Below, in pieces: positions 23,656 through 33,449 of a stretch of 51,694 bases of DNA (position 1 is the stretch's first letter; each line of letters starts with the position of its first letter). This DNA is from an uncultured Bacteroidales bacterium. Lineage in GTDB: Bacteria > Bacteroidota > Bacteroidia > Bacteroidales > WCHB1-69. The notes below the pieces were generated by a model that saw only the letters and a list, made by a program, of their open reading frames with translations, was not told where the DNA came from and did no database searches. Made by a program: the position numbers and the translations under genes. The stretch covers positions 1 through 51,694 of the forward strand of contig ONCM01000019.1 of assembly GCA_900316305.1 (NCBI GenBank), written 5' to 3'.

Positions 23656-26600
23656 CAAGCGCATCCACTTCCGCAATTTTCTGTTTCGCAAGCTTCACAA
23701 GATCCTCACCGGCATAGTTATCGACAATGCTCTGGTAGGTGTGGCGTGCCTGGAAGTAGTTCCCTTTCGCACGATAGAGGTCGCCGTACAAGATGAAGGT
23801 ACGAGCGTACCAATACTCGGAAGAGTAGTCGCTGCCGAGGATGGCCTTGATGCGTGACTCGCACTCATCCAGATTCTTATCGTAGTTGAGGGCGATGTCG
23901 GCCAAATGGTAGGCGGCTTCGGCACAGAGGTCGTTGCTGCCTTTCGGCATCAGTTGGCTGTAGTAATTTTTCGCGGTGGAGACCTCTTTCAACTCCATCG
24001 CAGAGTTGCCCGCTATGAGCAGTGCCTCCGACAAAAGATCCTGGTCGGGCTGGTTGGCGCGGATGATACTCTCCGCACTGGTCAACGCGGAACGATACTC
24101 CTTCAGGAAGTAAGCGCAGCGCATAGCCCCATTGTTGGCGTAGATGATTTCCTCCTCGGCCGTAGTGTTTTCCATCAATTTATTGAAATAAGTCAACGCC
24201 TTGGAGTATTTCTTGTCATTATATAATATAGAAGCGGCTTTATGCAAGGCCGTGACATTATATTCCGTCTTGTATTTCTTGATAATCGCTTCATAATCGC
24301 TCAACGCCTCATCATAACGGCGCATTCCGTATTCACATTCTCCTTTGTAGAAGTGGGCTTTGGCCACAAACGAACCATTCGGGAACTGACGGATGTAATC
24401 CTGACATGCGGCGATAGAGGCCTCACAGTCTCCACGGTTATATTTGGTTTCTGCTGCTTTGAAGGTGATGGAATCCTGACGGTCGGCAGAGATGTTCATA
24501 TTCTTGGAACGTACATAGTCGAAGAACTCGCTGGTGTTGCCGTTTTCCGTGTAGATGGTTTCCAAGTTGGCAAGAGCGTCCTTCGCCTCCTGCGATCCGG
24601 GGTAGGTCTCGACCACATACTTGTACGTGGAGATAGCCATCTGCGGATTGTCGCTGTTCAGGTAAGCCTGTGCCAGACGCGTGTGCGCCTGACGGATATA
24701 CTGGCTTTTCGGATTGTTTTTGATGAAGGACTTATAGGCGGAAATAGCGCTGGCGTAATCGTTCTGCGTGTGATACGTCACAGCGAGGTCAAACTCGGCA
24801 TCATCCTTGTAACTTGATGACGAATAAGAATTTAACAAGCGTTCCAACGTCTGGATTTTTTTGCCGTTGTTCTTCTGGTAGCCGTAACATTTCGCCAGCT
24901 GATACACGGCGTAGTCAGCATTCGACTGACCCAGACGCTCGCACTGGTCATAATATTTGACCGCACTCGGGAGATCCATTTGCATAAAGTAGCAATCTGC
25001 CAGTCTCGCAGAAGCATCCGCTTGGATATCAATATCTTCCGAGTTTTTAGATTTGTTCAAATAGGTCTTGAAATTATTGGCGGCATCCTTGTAGCGTTTC
25101 ATCTTCAAAGCAGCGTAACCCAAAGAGTAATAAGAATTTACGTAATATTCATTGGAAGAAGCGCGATCGGCATTTTGATAGGTTTGGAAAGCATAGTAAG
25201 CATCCTTGAACTGTTCATTGCGATAGAGCGCCTCGGCTTTCCAGTAGAGCGCATCCACATGGGTTTTCTTGTCGGACGGAGAAGCCAACGACTTGTTCAG
25301 CAGGGCTATAGCCTCTTTATAGTTCTTGTTATTGATTTGCTCCAAGGCGCGGTTGTAGGTGCAGCGTTGGTAGGCTTTCAGAATTGCAGGACTTTTCGTC
25401 TTCAGTTTCTCGATGGAGGCGATTGCCGCCTGATAATTCTTGGTGGAGAGGTAAATCCGGGAGAGGTACTCCGAAGCCTCCTCGCTATGCTGGGAATGCG
25501 GATACTGGTTCAGGTACTCCTGCAATGCCTCAATGCCGTTGTTGAACGGACTTGTGGAGGTCTCGCACTGCAGTTTGGCATAGTTGAAAAGCGCCTCTTC
25601 TTTGATACTCGCATCGAAATCATACTTCGATGCCTCCTTGAAACTCTGGGCTGCAAGCACATGTTGACCCGTTTTCATATAGCAGTCGGCGATGAGAAAA
25701 TAGCACTGCTGGGTCATGCGGTCGGGATCTTTGTCGTTGGCCGCACGGGAGAGACTCGTGATGGCCTCGTTATATTTCTGCACACGGTAATCGGTGAAAC
25801 CCATGGCGAAATAATCGTTTCGATCCAAGGTTATCTTACTGTTATTCTGCAATTTGGCAAACATCTCGGCGGCTTCCTCATACTCATTGAGGTTATAATG
25901 CGAGAGGGCGAGGCAACGGACCACCTGCGCTTGGTTCTGGTCTCTGGGGACATTCACTTCGGGCGCCACCTTAAGCACCTCGTCATACTGTTTTTCTTTG
26001 AAATAAATCTGCGTCAGGAAATAGGGCACCTCATCCTTGAAGTCCGGATTGCCGCGCAAGGTCAGGAAATCCTCCAGTGCAACATCGTACTGGCCGCTCT
26101 GGTAGGCCATGTACGCCAGATAGTAAGTGCTGCGGTCCTTGTACGGACCCTCCTCCTGCTGCGCCTTGCGGAACAGCATCTTGGCGTTGTCATAATCCTT
26201 GGTCATGAAATAGGCGTACGCTTTCTTGAAATGGTACTCCTGCACATTTTCAGGCTGGATCTCCGCCTCGTAAATCTCGTCAAACTGGGCGATCGTTTTC
26301 TTGTAATCTTTCCGGGCGAAATAGAAACGGCCCAAATAGTAATGCGCCTCGGGCACGGAGGTGTGCACGGGGTAACGATCAATGAACGTTTGGAGCAGAT
26401 AACCGGCATCCTGGTTGTCCAGCTTGGCGGCACAAACGCCCTGATAGAAAAGCGAATTGGTTCTCAAGTCATGCTGGCGGTCGTCGGTGCTTTCATATAC
26501 AGCTTTGAAGTATTGCTGTGCCGATCCGTACTTCTCTTTGTTAAACAAATCCACCGCCATTTGGTATTCGTACTGCGGTGATTTAAAATTTTCTGTGCGC

Positions 26601-26671
26601 TGCGCAAAGGCGCCACTGATGGTAAAGATGCCTGCAATCAGAAGCAGCAAGCCTGTCTTGAATACTCTCAT
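23648..26671 (-). CDS. TPR-repeat protein, exported
   Basis: 1007 residues with a signal peptide (about 5-23, ending GAFAQR). Tandem tetratricopeptide repeats cover nearly the whole chain: paired helices such as AHYYLGRFYFARKDYKKTIAQFDEIY, YYSLGYAALKMKRYKDAANNFKTYL and AYYKGECEYGMRRYDEAL-like units. It is a likely periplasmic scaffold. Several Bacteroidetes envelope systems, including T9SS accessory and BamD-like proteins, use such proteins, but no specific family can be named here. It is the first gene of a three-gene operon with a barrel and a lipoprotein. A TAnnTTTG box precedes it on the minus strand. Confidence 0.88.
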   Translation of the reverse strand: MRVFKTGLLLLIAGIFTISGAFAQRTENFKSPQYEYQMAVDLFNKEKYGSAQQYFKAVYESTDDRQHDLRTNSLFYQGVCAAKLDNQDAGYLLQTFIDRYPVHTSVPEAHYYLGRFYFARKDYKKTIAQFDEIYEAEIQPENVQEYHFKKAYAYFMTKDYDNAKMLFRKAQQEEGPYKDRSTYYLAYMAYQSGQYDVALEDFLTLRGNPDFKDEVPYFLTQIYFKEKQYDEVLKVAPEVNVPRDQNQAQVVRCLALSHYNLNEYEEAAEMFAKLQNNSKITLDRNDYFAMGFTDYRVQKYNEAITSLSRAANDKDPDRMTQQCYFLIADCYMKTGQHVLAAQSFKEASKYDFDASIKEEALFNYAKLQCETSTSPFNNGIEALQEYLNQYPHSQHSEEASEYLSRIYLSTKNYQAAIASIEKLKTKSPAILKAYQRCTYNRALEQINNKNYKEAIALLNKSLASPSDKKTHVDALYWKAEALYRNEQFKDAYYAFQTYQNADRASSNEYYVNSYYSLGYAALKMKRYKDAANNFKTYLNKSKNSEDIDIQADASARLADCYFMQMDLPSAVKYYDQCERLGQSNADYAVYQLAKCYGYQKNNGKKIQTLERLLNSYSSSSYKDDAEFDLAVTYHTQNDYASAISAYKSFIKNNPKSQYIRQAHTRLAQAYLNSDNPQMAISTYKYVVETYPGSQEAKDALANLETIYTENGNTSEFFDYVRSKNMNISADRQDSITFKAAETKYNRGDCEASIAACQDYIRQFPNGSFVAKAHFYKGECEYGMRRYDEALSDYEAIIKKYKTEYNVTALHKAASILYNDKKYSKALTYFNKLMENTTAEEEIIYANNGAMRCAYFLKEYRSALTSAESIIRANQPDQDLLSEALLIAGNSAMELKEVSTAKNYYSQLMPKGSNDLCAEAAYHLADIALNYDKNLDECESRIKAILGSDYSSEYWYARTFILYGDLYRAKGNYFQARHTYQSIVDNYAGEDLVKLAKQKIAEVDALDN

Positions 26672-26705
26672 ATAGTTTTTGATTATAACCTATTTTACAA
26701 ACGAA

Positions 26706-26713
26706 CAAAGATA
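26706..26713 (-). promoter_or_regulatory. -7 promoter box of the TPR operon
   Basis: The minus strand reads TATCTTTG, matching TAnnTTTG, 35 bp upstream of the TPR gene ATG. It is divergent from the next promoter. Confidence 0.65.
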
Positions 26714-26814
26714 CAACTTTCATTATGGTAAAATATTGTTCAAGCGATTACTTATAAACAGCTTGTTTTTAATTGTAGGAGCATCTCCGGCGGCGTTTTC
26801 AACGGATAATTTTG

Positions 26815-26822
26815 TACTTTTG
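26815..26822 (+). promoter_or_regulatory. -7 promoter box for the DUF4340-like gene and ribD
   Basis: TACTTTTG matches TAnnTTTG, 26 bp before the ATG at 26848. It makes a divergent pair with the TPR operon promoter. Confidence 0.65.
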
Positions 26823-26847
26823 CGGCTCAAAAATTACGGTTCAAAAT

Positions 26848-27930
26848 ATGAAGAAAAAAACCATTTACCTGATTCTGGCGGCAGTTCTGCTGATTGTCTC
26901 ATTACTTCTAATTTTATCAAAAACGGGTGTGTTAAACAGCAAAGACCAACCAAAATCCGACATTTTTGCGGTCAAAGACACCAATAATATCACCAAAATC
27001 TTCATCGCTGACATGAATGGGGAGTATTCCCTTTTGGTCCGCCATGAGGACGGTTGGTACGTGCAGGATTCCGTGAAAGCCATGCCCGCGAAGATCAACG
27101 ATCTGCTCTCCACCATCCATAATGTCACGCTGGAACAGACGGTGGCCAAAACCGCCCAGTCCAACATCAATAAGATGATGTCGGTGAATGCCATCAAGGT
27201 GGAAATCTACCAAAACGCCCCGAAATTCACCATTTTCGGTATCCCATTTTTCAAAAAAGAACGCAATGTGAAGACCTACTACATGGGGCCGGCCACCATG
27301 AACAACCTCTCGAACTATGCTATCCTCGAAGGCTTCAAGGAGCCCTGCATCGTGCATATTCCCGGATTCCGCGGCTTCCTGACCCCCTTCTACTCTTTCA
27401 AGCCCGTCGATTGGTACAATTGCGACCTCTTTGACACGAAAATCACCCGTATTCAGTCACTGCTGGTGGAAGATTTCGAAAATCCTGAGGAATCCTACTA
27501 CGTGGAAAAATCGGGACCTCGTTTCTTTAGTCTCTATAATGTTCATAATGAGCTGATTGCAGACTATGATACCGTAAAGTTATTGGACATGCTGGCCGAA
27601 TACAGAGATAAAAACTACGAAATCTTTGTCACCGGCCTCTCGGAAAGCGCAAAAGACTCTATCATCAGATATAACCACTTCAAAACCATCACGTTGACAG
27701 ATGTCAATGGAAAGAAAACCACGCTGGACATGTACCGCAAGTTGGAGCCGGATCCTTACTATCTGGACGCCATCATCGGAGGAATGGAGCGCGCTGAAGA
27801 GGAGCCTTATAACCGCGACAAATTCTACGCCGTACTGAACGGCAACACCAAGAATCTGGTTCAGTGCCAATATTTTCACTTCGACCGACAGAACCAACCT
27901 CTTTCCTACTTCCTGAAACAACAACAGTAG
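26848..27930 (+). CDS. DUF4340-like membrane-anchored protein
   Basis: 360 residues from the ATG at 26848; the longer open frame from 26812 would run through the promoter. One N-terminal membrane helix spans about 5-25, so the rest is expected in the periplasm or outside. The chain has the pattern of DUF4340 proteins: LVRHEDGWYVQDSVKAMPAKINDLLSTIHN (split into trypto-phan and pro-ala blocks) and repeated WYVQD/DWYNCDLFD-type strands. DUF4340 proteins occur in gliding-associated gene clusters, but no such genes are adjacent here. It ends one base before the ribD start codon and is probably cotranscribed. The assignment to DUF4340 is moderate. Confidence 0.65.
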   Translation: MKKKTIYLILAAVLLIVSLLLILSKTGVLNSKDQPKSDIFAVKDTNNITKIFIADMNGEYSLLVRHEDGWYVQDSVKAMPAKINDLLSTIHNVTLEQTVAKTAQSNINKMMSVNAIKVEIYQNAPKFTIFGIPFFKKERNVKTYYMGPATMNNLSNYAILEGFKEPCIVHIPGFRGFLTPFYSFKPVDWYNCDLFDTKITRIQSLLVEDFENPEESYYVEKSGPRFFSLYNVHNELIADYDTVKLLDMLAEYRDKNYEIFVTGLSESAKDSIIRYNHFKTITLTDVNGKKTTLDMYRKLEPDPYYLDAIIGGMERAEEEPYNRDKFYAVLNGNTKNLVQCQYFHFDRQNQPLSYFLKQQQ

Positions 27931-27931
27931 C

Positions 27932-28894
27932 ATGACCGACGAAACCTACATGCAACGCTGCCTGCAACTGGCCGCCTTGGGGTTGGGCAAGACAAGTCCA
28001 AATCCGATGGTGGGAGCCGTCATCGTGCACAACGACCGCATTATCGGGGAAGGATACCATCACCGCTGTGGAGAGGCCCATGCGGAAATCAATGCTATCA
28101 ACTCCGTGAAAGACAAATCATTGCTGACCGAAAGCACTTTGTATGTCAACCTTGAGCCCTGCTCGCATTTCGGAAAAACGCCGCCCTGCGCGGATGCCAT
28201 CATCCGATACGGAATTCCCAAAGTGGTCATCGGATCTATCGATTATCATGACAAGGTGAACGGTGCCGGGGTGCGAAAACTGCGCGAAGCAGGCGTGGAA
28301 GTGGTCGAAAACGTCTGCGAAAAGGACTGCGAAGAGCTCAACAAGCGATTTTTCACCTTCCATCGCCAACACAGACCCTATATTATCCTTAAGTGGGCGC
28401 AAACCCGTGACGGCTATATGGACATTGACAGAAGTAGTTCAACCACAACCACTTACTGGATTACCAATCCGGCATTAAAGGTGCTGGTGCACAAGTGGCG
28501 CGGGGAAGAGGATGCCATTCTCGTCGGATACCGGACAATGAAGAACGACCAGCCCCAACTCACCACACGGGAATATCCTGGCAAAGACCCACAACGCTTT
28601 GTCATGCAGCGTGGTACAGATATTATTTCGCCCCTGCCCTACACTCCACTGCCCAATAATGCCGAAGAGGCTATCAATGCTTTATATCAACTTAATATAC
28701 AATCGGTTATCATTGAAGGAGGGGAAAACACGCTGGAAAAATTCATTGAAGCAGGTCTTTGGGACGAAACCAGAATTTTGGTAGGAAACCAAACGTGGGA
28801 AAAAGGACTTCCCGCCCCGAAAATGCCTGGAACTCCTGAAAAGACAACCACTATTGACGATAATCTGCTGATTTATGTTCGAAGACACCTATAA
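27932..28894 (+). CDS. ribD: Bifunctional riboflavin deaminase-reductase RibD
   Basis: Carries out the second and third steps of riboflavin synthesis: deamination of the GTP-derived pyrimidine, then NADPH reduction of its ribose. 320 residues, somewhat shorter than the usual 350-370. The N-terminal deaminase (about 1-145) has the zinc site HAE at 50-52 and the Cys of PCSHFGKTPPC at 77 and 86. The reductase part (about 150-310) has ILKWAQTRDGYMD, TNPALKVLVHKWRGEEDAILVGYRT and VIIEGG (the dinucleotide loop). No other rib genes are in the window. It overlaps the next gene by 20 bp. Confidence 0.93.
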   Translation: MTDETYMQRCLQLAALGLGKTSPNPMVGAVIVHNDRIIGEGYHHRCGEAHAEINAINSVKDKSLLTESTLYVNLEPCSHFGKTPPCADAIIRYGIPKVVIGSIDYHDKVNGAGVRKLREAGVEVVENVCEKDCEELNKRFFTFHRQHRPYIILKWAQTRDGYMDIDRSSSTTTTYWITNPALKVLVHKWRGEEDAILVGYRTMKNDQPQLTTREYPGKDPQRFVMQRGTDIISPLPYTPLPNNAEEAINALYQLNIQSVIIEGGENTLEKFIEAGLWDETRILVGNQTWEKGLPAPKMPGTPEKTTTIDDNLLIYVRRHL

Positions 28895-29477
28895 AACCAT
28901 AGCAAAGCCGGCTGAAGGCAGCTACAGTGAGAAGCGGAGCAAGTTCTTGGCTTACGCTTTCCCTGTTCAGAATGAGCAGGAGGTGAAACAACGGCTGGCG
29001 GAAATCCAGAAAAAGCACTGGGATGCCCGCCACCACTGCTACGCCTACATCCTTGGTCCGCACAAAGATGCCTACCGCTTGAACGACAACGGCGAACCTT
29101 CTGGCACTGCCGGCCGCCCCATCTATGGCCAGTTGCTCTCTAAAGATCTTACCAACACGCTCGTGATTGTAGTCCGTTATTTTGGTGGTATCAAGCTAGG
29201 GGTCAGCGGTTTGCAGAACGCCTACAAGGTGGCTGCAAAGGAAGCGCTGGATGCGGCCGTCATAGAAGAGCGAACCATCCAGGAACAGTATCGCGTGGTC
29301 TTCGAATACGTGAAGATGAATGATGTTATGCAGATCTTGAAAGATCCTGAAATACAAGTACTTGACCGTCAAAGCGACCTACGTTGCACATATACCATCT
29401 CCGTGCGTCAGCGCGATGCCGACCGCGTCACCAACGCCCTCCGTAAAGTACCCATGACCGAGGTCACCGCCCTGTAG
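28875..29477 (+). CDS. YigZ/IMPACT-family protein (UPF0029)
   Basis: 200 residues. The N-terminal Impact domain (about 15-125) has AEGSYSEKRSKFLAYAF, HHCYAYILG, DNGEPSGTAGRPI and VIVVRYFGGIKLGVSGL, all standard for YigZ. A smaller C-terminal domain (about 135-200) has a DUF1949/EF-G-like ferredoxin fold. The bacterial role is uncertain, and a role with the ribosome or translation is often proposed. The start lies inside ribD, 20 bp before its stop codon, so translation is coupled. Confidence 0.94.
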   Translation: MFEDTYKTIAKPAEGSYSEKRSKFLAYAFPVQNEQEVKQRLAEIQKKHWDARHHCYAYILGPHKDAYRLNDNGEPSGTAGRPIYGQLLSKDLTNTLVIVVRYFGGIKLGVSGLQNAYKVAAKEALDAAVIEERTIQEQYRVVFEYVKMNDVMQILKDPEIQVLDRQSDLRCTYTISVRQRDADRVTNALRKVPMTEVTAL

Positions 29478-29541
29478 TTTTATTCAATTTTCATTGTTTA
29501 TATCTTTCTTTTTTCTACAAAAAAAGCATCGCTTTATAGCG

Positions 29542-29549
29542 TATTTTTG
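29542..29549 (+). promoter_or_regulatory. -7 promoter box for the OmpA-like gene
   Basis: TATTTTTG matches TAnnTTTG, 28 bp before the ATG at 29577. Confidence 0.65.
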
Positions 29550-29576
29550 CATTTTTAGTGTAAAATATTCATAGAT

Positions 29577-30566
29577 ATGAAAAAAAGATACAGCATTATT
29601 GCCATTTTATTCACCGTTACGGCTCTTATGTCCGGTTGTGTGAGCCAAGCGAAATATAACGATCTGTTGCTCAAGCAGCAACGCTGTCAGGATGAACTGA
29701 CCTTCATGACCTCCGAAAATCAGAAATGTCAGGATGTGAAAAAGGATCTGACCAACCAGCTGAACACCCTCAAAGCGGAAGTCGAGCAGCTGCAAAACGA
29801 CACGATGCGTCTTTATCGGAAAGCCCGGAGTGCAGAACGCGAGTACGAAAAATCAAAGCAGGACTATGACGAACTGTTGCAGAATTTCACCGACGTTTCC
29901 AGCACCAACCAAAGCACCATCAACGACCTGCTGGGCAACCTTGACAAGTACAAGGACGAGCTGACCGTGAAGGAGAAGATGCTGGCCATGCAACAAGATT
30001 CCCTCGCGAGATCTCGTGCCGAATTAGCACTTAAAGAGCAGCGTATCAGTGAAATGCAGAATATTTTGGCGCAAAATGAAGCAGAGATGAAAGCCCTGAA
30101 AGACAAAGTCAGCAATGCGCTGAAAGGCTTTGAAGGCAGCGGCCTCAACGTCCATGAAAAGGACGGCAAAGTGTATGTCTCCATGGACGACAAACTGCTG
30201 TTCGCCTCCGGCAGCTGGACCATCAACGAACAAGGTCTCCAAGCCATCCAAAATTTGGCGAAAGTGCTTGAGAACGAGCCCGAAATCTCCGTGCTCATTG
30301 AGGGTCACACCGACAATGTACCTTATCGCGGCAGCGGTCAAATCAAGGACAACTGGGACCTCAGCGTGATGCGCGCTACCTCCGTGGTGAAGGCTTTGTT
30401 GCAAAGCGGCAATATTGCTCCCACCCGCCTGTCCGCCTCCGGCCGAAGCGAGTATCTGCCTTTGGATGAGAACAATACACCCGAAGCGCGCGCCAAGAAC
30501 CGTCGCACGGAAATTATCCTCACCCCCAACTTGGACCAACTGTTCCAATTGATTCAAAACAAATAA
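29577..30566 (+). CDS. OmpA-family lipoprotein with a long coiled coil
   Basis: 329 residues. Signal peptide and lipobox LMSGC put the lipidated Cys at about 21. A heptad-rich coiled coil runs about 30-190 (KDLTNQLNTLKAEVEQLQND and similar blocks). The OmpA C-terminal peptidoglycan-binding domain (about 205-325) has LLFASGSWTINEQG, VLIEGHTDNVPY (the NxD signature) and NRRTEI at the end. The protein is expected to tether the outer membrane to peptidoglycan, with the coiled coil as a spacer. mutY starts 4 bp after its stop codon, so the two probably share a transcript. Confidence 0.94.
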   Translation: MKKRYSIIAILFTVTALMSGCVSQAKYNDLLLKQQRCQDELTFMTSENQKCQDVKKDLTNQLNTLKAEVEQLQNDTMRLYRKARSAEREYEKSKQDYDELLQNFTDVSSTNQSTINDLLGNLDKYKDELTVKEKMLAMQQDSLARSRAELALKEQRISEMQNILAQNEAEMKALKDKVSNALKGFEGSGLNVHEKDGKVYVSMDDKLLFASGSWTINEQGLQAIQNLAKVLENEPEISVLIEGHTDNVPYRGSGQIKDNWDLSVMRATSVVKALLQSGNIAPTRLSASGRSEYLPLDENNTPEARAKNRRTEIILTPNLDQLFQLIQNK

Positions 30567-30569
30567 GTT

Positions 30570-31562
30570 ATGGCTTTCGCCGACACGCTTATCCGCTGGT
30601 ATGAGGAGCACAAGCGCGACCTCCCCTGGCGCGGCGAAAACGACCCTTACAAGATCTGGGTATCCGAAATCATCCTGCAGCAGACCCGTGTGCAGCAGGG
30701 TTGGGATTACTATCTGCGTTTTATCGACAACTTTCCGAATGTCAAAGCGTTAGCTGAGGCGGAAGAGGAGCGCGTGCTGAAAGTGTGGCAGGGACTCGGC
30801 TACTACTCGCGTGCCCGAAACATGCATACCGCCGCGCGAGAAATCATGACCAAACACGGAGGTCAGTTCCCGCAAGACTACGACAGCATCCTGGCGCTCA
30901 AGGGCATCGGGAAATATACCGCTGCAGCCATTGCCTCCATCGCCTTCCATCTGCCCTACCCCGCCGTGGATGGCAACGTCATCCGCATCATCAGCCGTAT
31001 CTTCGGAATTTGCGATGACGTGACACAACCCGCTGTTGTAAAGCAGATTACGAATATTTGCGAAACTCACATTGACGGTAAGCAACCCGGCATTTTCAAC
31101 CAAGCGGCCATGGACTTCGGAGCGATGCAGTGCACACCGAAAAACCCGCAATGCGGAGAATGTCCGTTTATGCGAGAGTGTTACGCCCTGCACCATCAGT
31201 TGACGGACATCTTGCCTGTCAAGAAGAAGAAGGCCGAACAGAAACACCGCTATTTCCATTACAGCGTATATCTATGTGATAATCATACCATTATCGAGAA
31301 GCGAACAGGCTCGGACATCTGGAAAAACATGTACCAGTTCCCGCTCATCGAAACCGACTCTGATGACTGTCAAGACACGCCAGCGCATCAAATACGGGAA
31401 GTTCTCAGCCACCAGATCATCCATGCCAATTTCCACATCAAAACCGTCAATAAACTTCCCCAAACAGCTGATAAACAAATAGTAATACGTTTTGATGACA
31501 TCCATCAGTATCCGATGCCGAAAATCATGACTGAATTTCTCAAGTACCTCAACGAGCAGTAA
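30570..31562 (+). CDS. mutY: A/G-specific adenine glycosylase MutY
   Basis: Removes adenine mispaired with 8-oxoguanine. 330 residues, near the family norm. Catalytic Glu is in SEIILQQTRV (Glu33). The helix-hairpin-helix is LKGIGKYTAAAIASIAF, followed by VDGNVIRI with the catalytic Asp (near 135). The [4Fe-4S] site reads C-x6-C-x2-C-x5-C in CTPKNPQCGECPFMREC (near 189-205). A C-terminal Nudix-like 8-oxoG-recognition domain follows about 230. It is 3 bp from the OmpA gene and 8 bp from the exporter gene. Together with the Nudix hydrolase at 51197 it fits the 8-oxoguanine defence pathway, though the two are far apart. Confidence 0.95.
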   Translation: MAFADTLIRWYEEHKRDLPWRGENDPYKIWVSEIILQQTRVQQGWDYYLRFIDNFPNVKALAEAEEERVLKVWQGLGYYSRARNMHTAAREIMTKHGGQFPQDYDSILALKGIGKYTAAAIASIAFHLPYPAVDGNVIRIISRIFGICDDVTQPAVVKQITNICETHIDGKQPGIFNQAAMDFGAMQCTPKNPQCGECPFMRECYALHHQLTDILPVKKKKAEQKHRYFHYSVYLCDNHTIIEKRTGSDIWKNMYQFPLIETDSDDCQDTPAHQIREVLSHQIIHANFHIKTVNKLPQTADKQIVIRFDDIHQYPMPKIMTEFLKYLNEQ

Positions 31563-31570
31563 TAACCCAT

Positions 31571-32842
31571 ATGGACGACAACAGCAAAATAATGGATTTG
31601 GCCTACGAGGCCGGCAGCATCCTCTTGGAGAACGGGGCGGAGATTTCGCGCGTGGACGAGACCATGCGACGCATCGCCGGACATTACGGTGTAGATGACG
31701 AGAGCTTTTTTGTGCTCAGCAACGGCATCATGGCCACAGCGAAAGGGTTCGCCCGCACGAAGTTTATCCCCATCAAGGGCGCGAGTCTCGACAAGGTGGT
31801 GGCGGTGAACCAGTTATCCCGTGAGGTGACAGAAGGCAAGTGCGATTTGGAGCAACTGGAACAGCGACTGAAAAAAATCCGGGACATGAGACACAAGCCC
31901 ATATGGGAACAGGTGGCAGCATCGGCGTTCGGCAGCGCAGCCTTTTGCATCATCTTCGGCGGCGGTTTTGCCGACTGTCTCGTGGCGTTCATCGCGGGAC
32001 TGGTGCTCTGGTGCTATCTGCTGTATGTCGGTTCCCAGCACCTTTCGCGCATCGCAAGCAACATCACGGGCGGTTTGTTGGCTACCGTGATCTGCGGGGT
32101 GATGTACAAATTAGGCTTAGGCACGCACCTGAGCAACATGATCATCGGGGCCATCATTCCGCTGATACCGGGAGTGCCTTTCACCAACGGCATCCGCGAC
32201 ATCGCCAACGAGGACTACATTGCGGGCATCACGCGCCTGTTGGATGCCTTGCTCGTCTTCTTTTGCATAGCCATGGGCGTGGCATTGGCCTTTCTCTTAG
32301 ACGAAACCGTGGCTGGAAAGATGCAACTCATGGAGAATCTGGCAGCGGCCCCAGAGACAGCAGGAATGTTCGTCCAGCTGATAGCGGCCTTTGTCGGCAC
32401 GTTGGCCTTTGCCGTACTCTTTGGTGTTCCCCGTAAGTATTACCTCGACAGCGGATTATGCGGCATGCTAGGCTGGCTGCTTTACCTCATCTTGGTGCGC
32501 CACACGGACCTGTCGGTGCCCTTCGTGGTCTTCTTCGCCACCGCGCAAGTCGCCTTCACGGCGTTATTGTTGTCCATCCTGCGCAAATGTCCCGTCACGG
32601 TGTTCCTTATCTGTGGCATTTTCCCGCTGGTGCCCGGCGCGGGCATCTTCTGGACCAGCTACAACATCGTCGCCAACGAATACTCCGCCGCCGTCGGGAC
32701 CGGCTTCGTGGCATTGAAGGTCACCGTGGCCATCGCCTTCGGCATTTTGGCGGTGATGGAACTGAACGGCAAGAACCGGATCGGGCGGCTGCTAACGAGA
32801 AAGAAAAAGGAATCAAAGAAACGAAAAAAACACGCAATATGA
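31571..32842 (+). CDS. ThrE-type threonine/serine exporter, fused two-domain form
   Basis: 423 residues. The N-terminal DUF1212/ThrE domain (about 1-250) starts with a cytoplasmic block LAYEAGSILLENGAEISRVDETMRRIA, then five helices. A second unit (about 265-400, DUF3815-like) adds about five more, so about ten helices in all. The family exports Thr, Ser or similar small solutes. In many bacteria the two parts are separate proteins, and here they are fused, a common arrangement in Bacteroidetes. A Lys/Arg-rich tail ends the chain. The stop overlaps the next ATG as ATGA, so the pair is translationally coupled. Confidence 0.9.
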   Translation: MDDNSKIMDLAYEAGSILLENGAEISRVDETMRRIAGHYGVDDESFFVLSNGIMATAKGFARTKFIPIKGASLDKVVAVNQLSREVTEGKCDLEQLEQRLKKIRDMRHKPIWEQVAASAFGSAAFCIIFGGGFADCLVAFIAGLVLWCYLLYVGSQHLSRIASNITGGLLATVICGVMYKLGLGTHLSNMIIGAIIPLIPGVPFTNGIRDIANEDYIAGITRLLDALLVFFCIAMGVALAFLLDETVAGKMQLMENLAAAPETAGMFVQLIAAFVGTLAFAVLFGVPRKYYLDSGLCGMLGWLLYLILVRHTDLSVPFVVFFATAQVAFTALLLSILRKCPVTVFLICGIFPLVPGAGIFWTSYNIVANEYSAAVGTGFVALKVTVAIAFGILAVMELNGKNRIGRLLTRKKKESKKRKKHAI

Positions 32843-33330
32843 AGAAAATGAGAGAAATAGCTGGCTACGTGCTCGGCGGTTTGATGTTCGTGCTGTTGAT
32901 TCCGACCGTGATGTGGCTGGCCTCTGGCAGGCCCGATTTTGGGGACATCCCTGTCTGGCGGATAGTGATTGCCGTAGTGATAGCGGTGGTCGGCATCGCG
33001 CTAAGTGTCTGGTCGATAGTCTATATGCGGCACAAAGGCGACGGCAACCCGATGGACGCCTTCGGCCACGAGGTCGCGCCCCGCACCAGGCACCTGATGA
33101 CCGACGGTCCCTACCGCTTGAGCCGCAACCCCATGTTGACCGGCAGTTTTGTCTATTACGCCGGCGTCTGCTTCTGCCTTTGGACCTGGCAGGCCTTGCT
33201 GGTCTTCGCGGCCTTCATCGCCATCATGCTTTTGCAGGTTCGCAGCGAAGAGAAGCGCCTTCTCCAGGACTTCGGCGCGGAGTACGAGGAATACTGCCGG
33301 CGGACGGGGCGCTTTTGGCCGAAGGGGTGA
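32839..33330 (+). CDS. Isoprenylcysteine methyltransferase-like membrane protein
   Basis: 163 residues from the ATG at 32839, which overlaps the exporter's TGA. Longer upstream in-frame codons lie inside the exporter gene and are rejected. About four membrane helices span about 8-150. The C-terminal block GPYRLSRNPMLTGSF followed by RSEEKRLLQDFGAEYEEYCRRTGRF is the ICMT/NnrU/phospholipid methyltransferase signature with the SAM-binding RNP. A second member of this group is encoded at 49954. The substrate is unknown; small lipids or short-chain acceptors are possible. It is the last gene before the defence-island boundary. Confidence 0.85.
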   Translation: MKKMREIAGYVLGGLMFVLLIPTVMWLASGRPDFGDIPVWRIVIAVVIAVVGIALSVWSIVYMRHKGDGNPMDAFGHEVAPRTRHLMTDGPYRLSRNPMLTGSFVYYAGVCFCLWTWQALLVFAAFIAIMLLQVRSEEKRLLQDFGAEYEEYCRRTGRFWPKG

Positions 33331-33449
33331 CCTACCGCACCGCCGCATCAAAGCTCCGGGCAAAGCGCTCGACCCACTTACCCAAGTAGCAGGCAAGTAG
33401 TCATACAGTAGTTGCCTAGAACTTGCCAAGTCCAAAGCCTTGGTTGAGC

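Noticed and set aside
24980-26581. 533-codon plus-strand frame
   Set aside because: It is antisense to the TPR gene; the repeats and codon bias of that gene keep the frame open.
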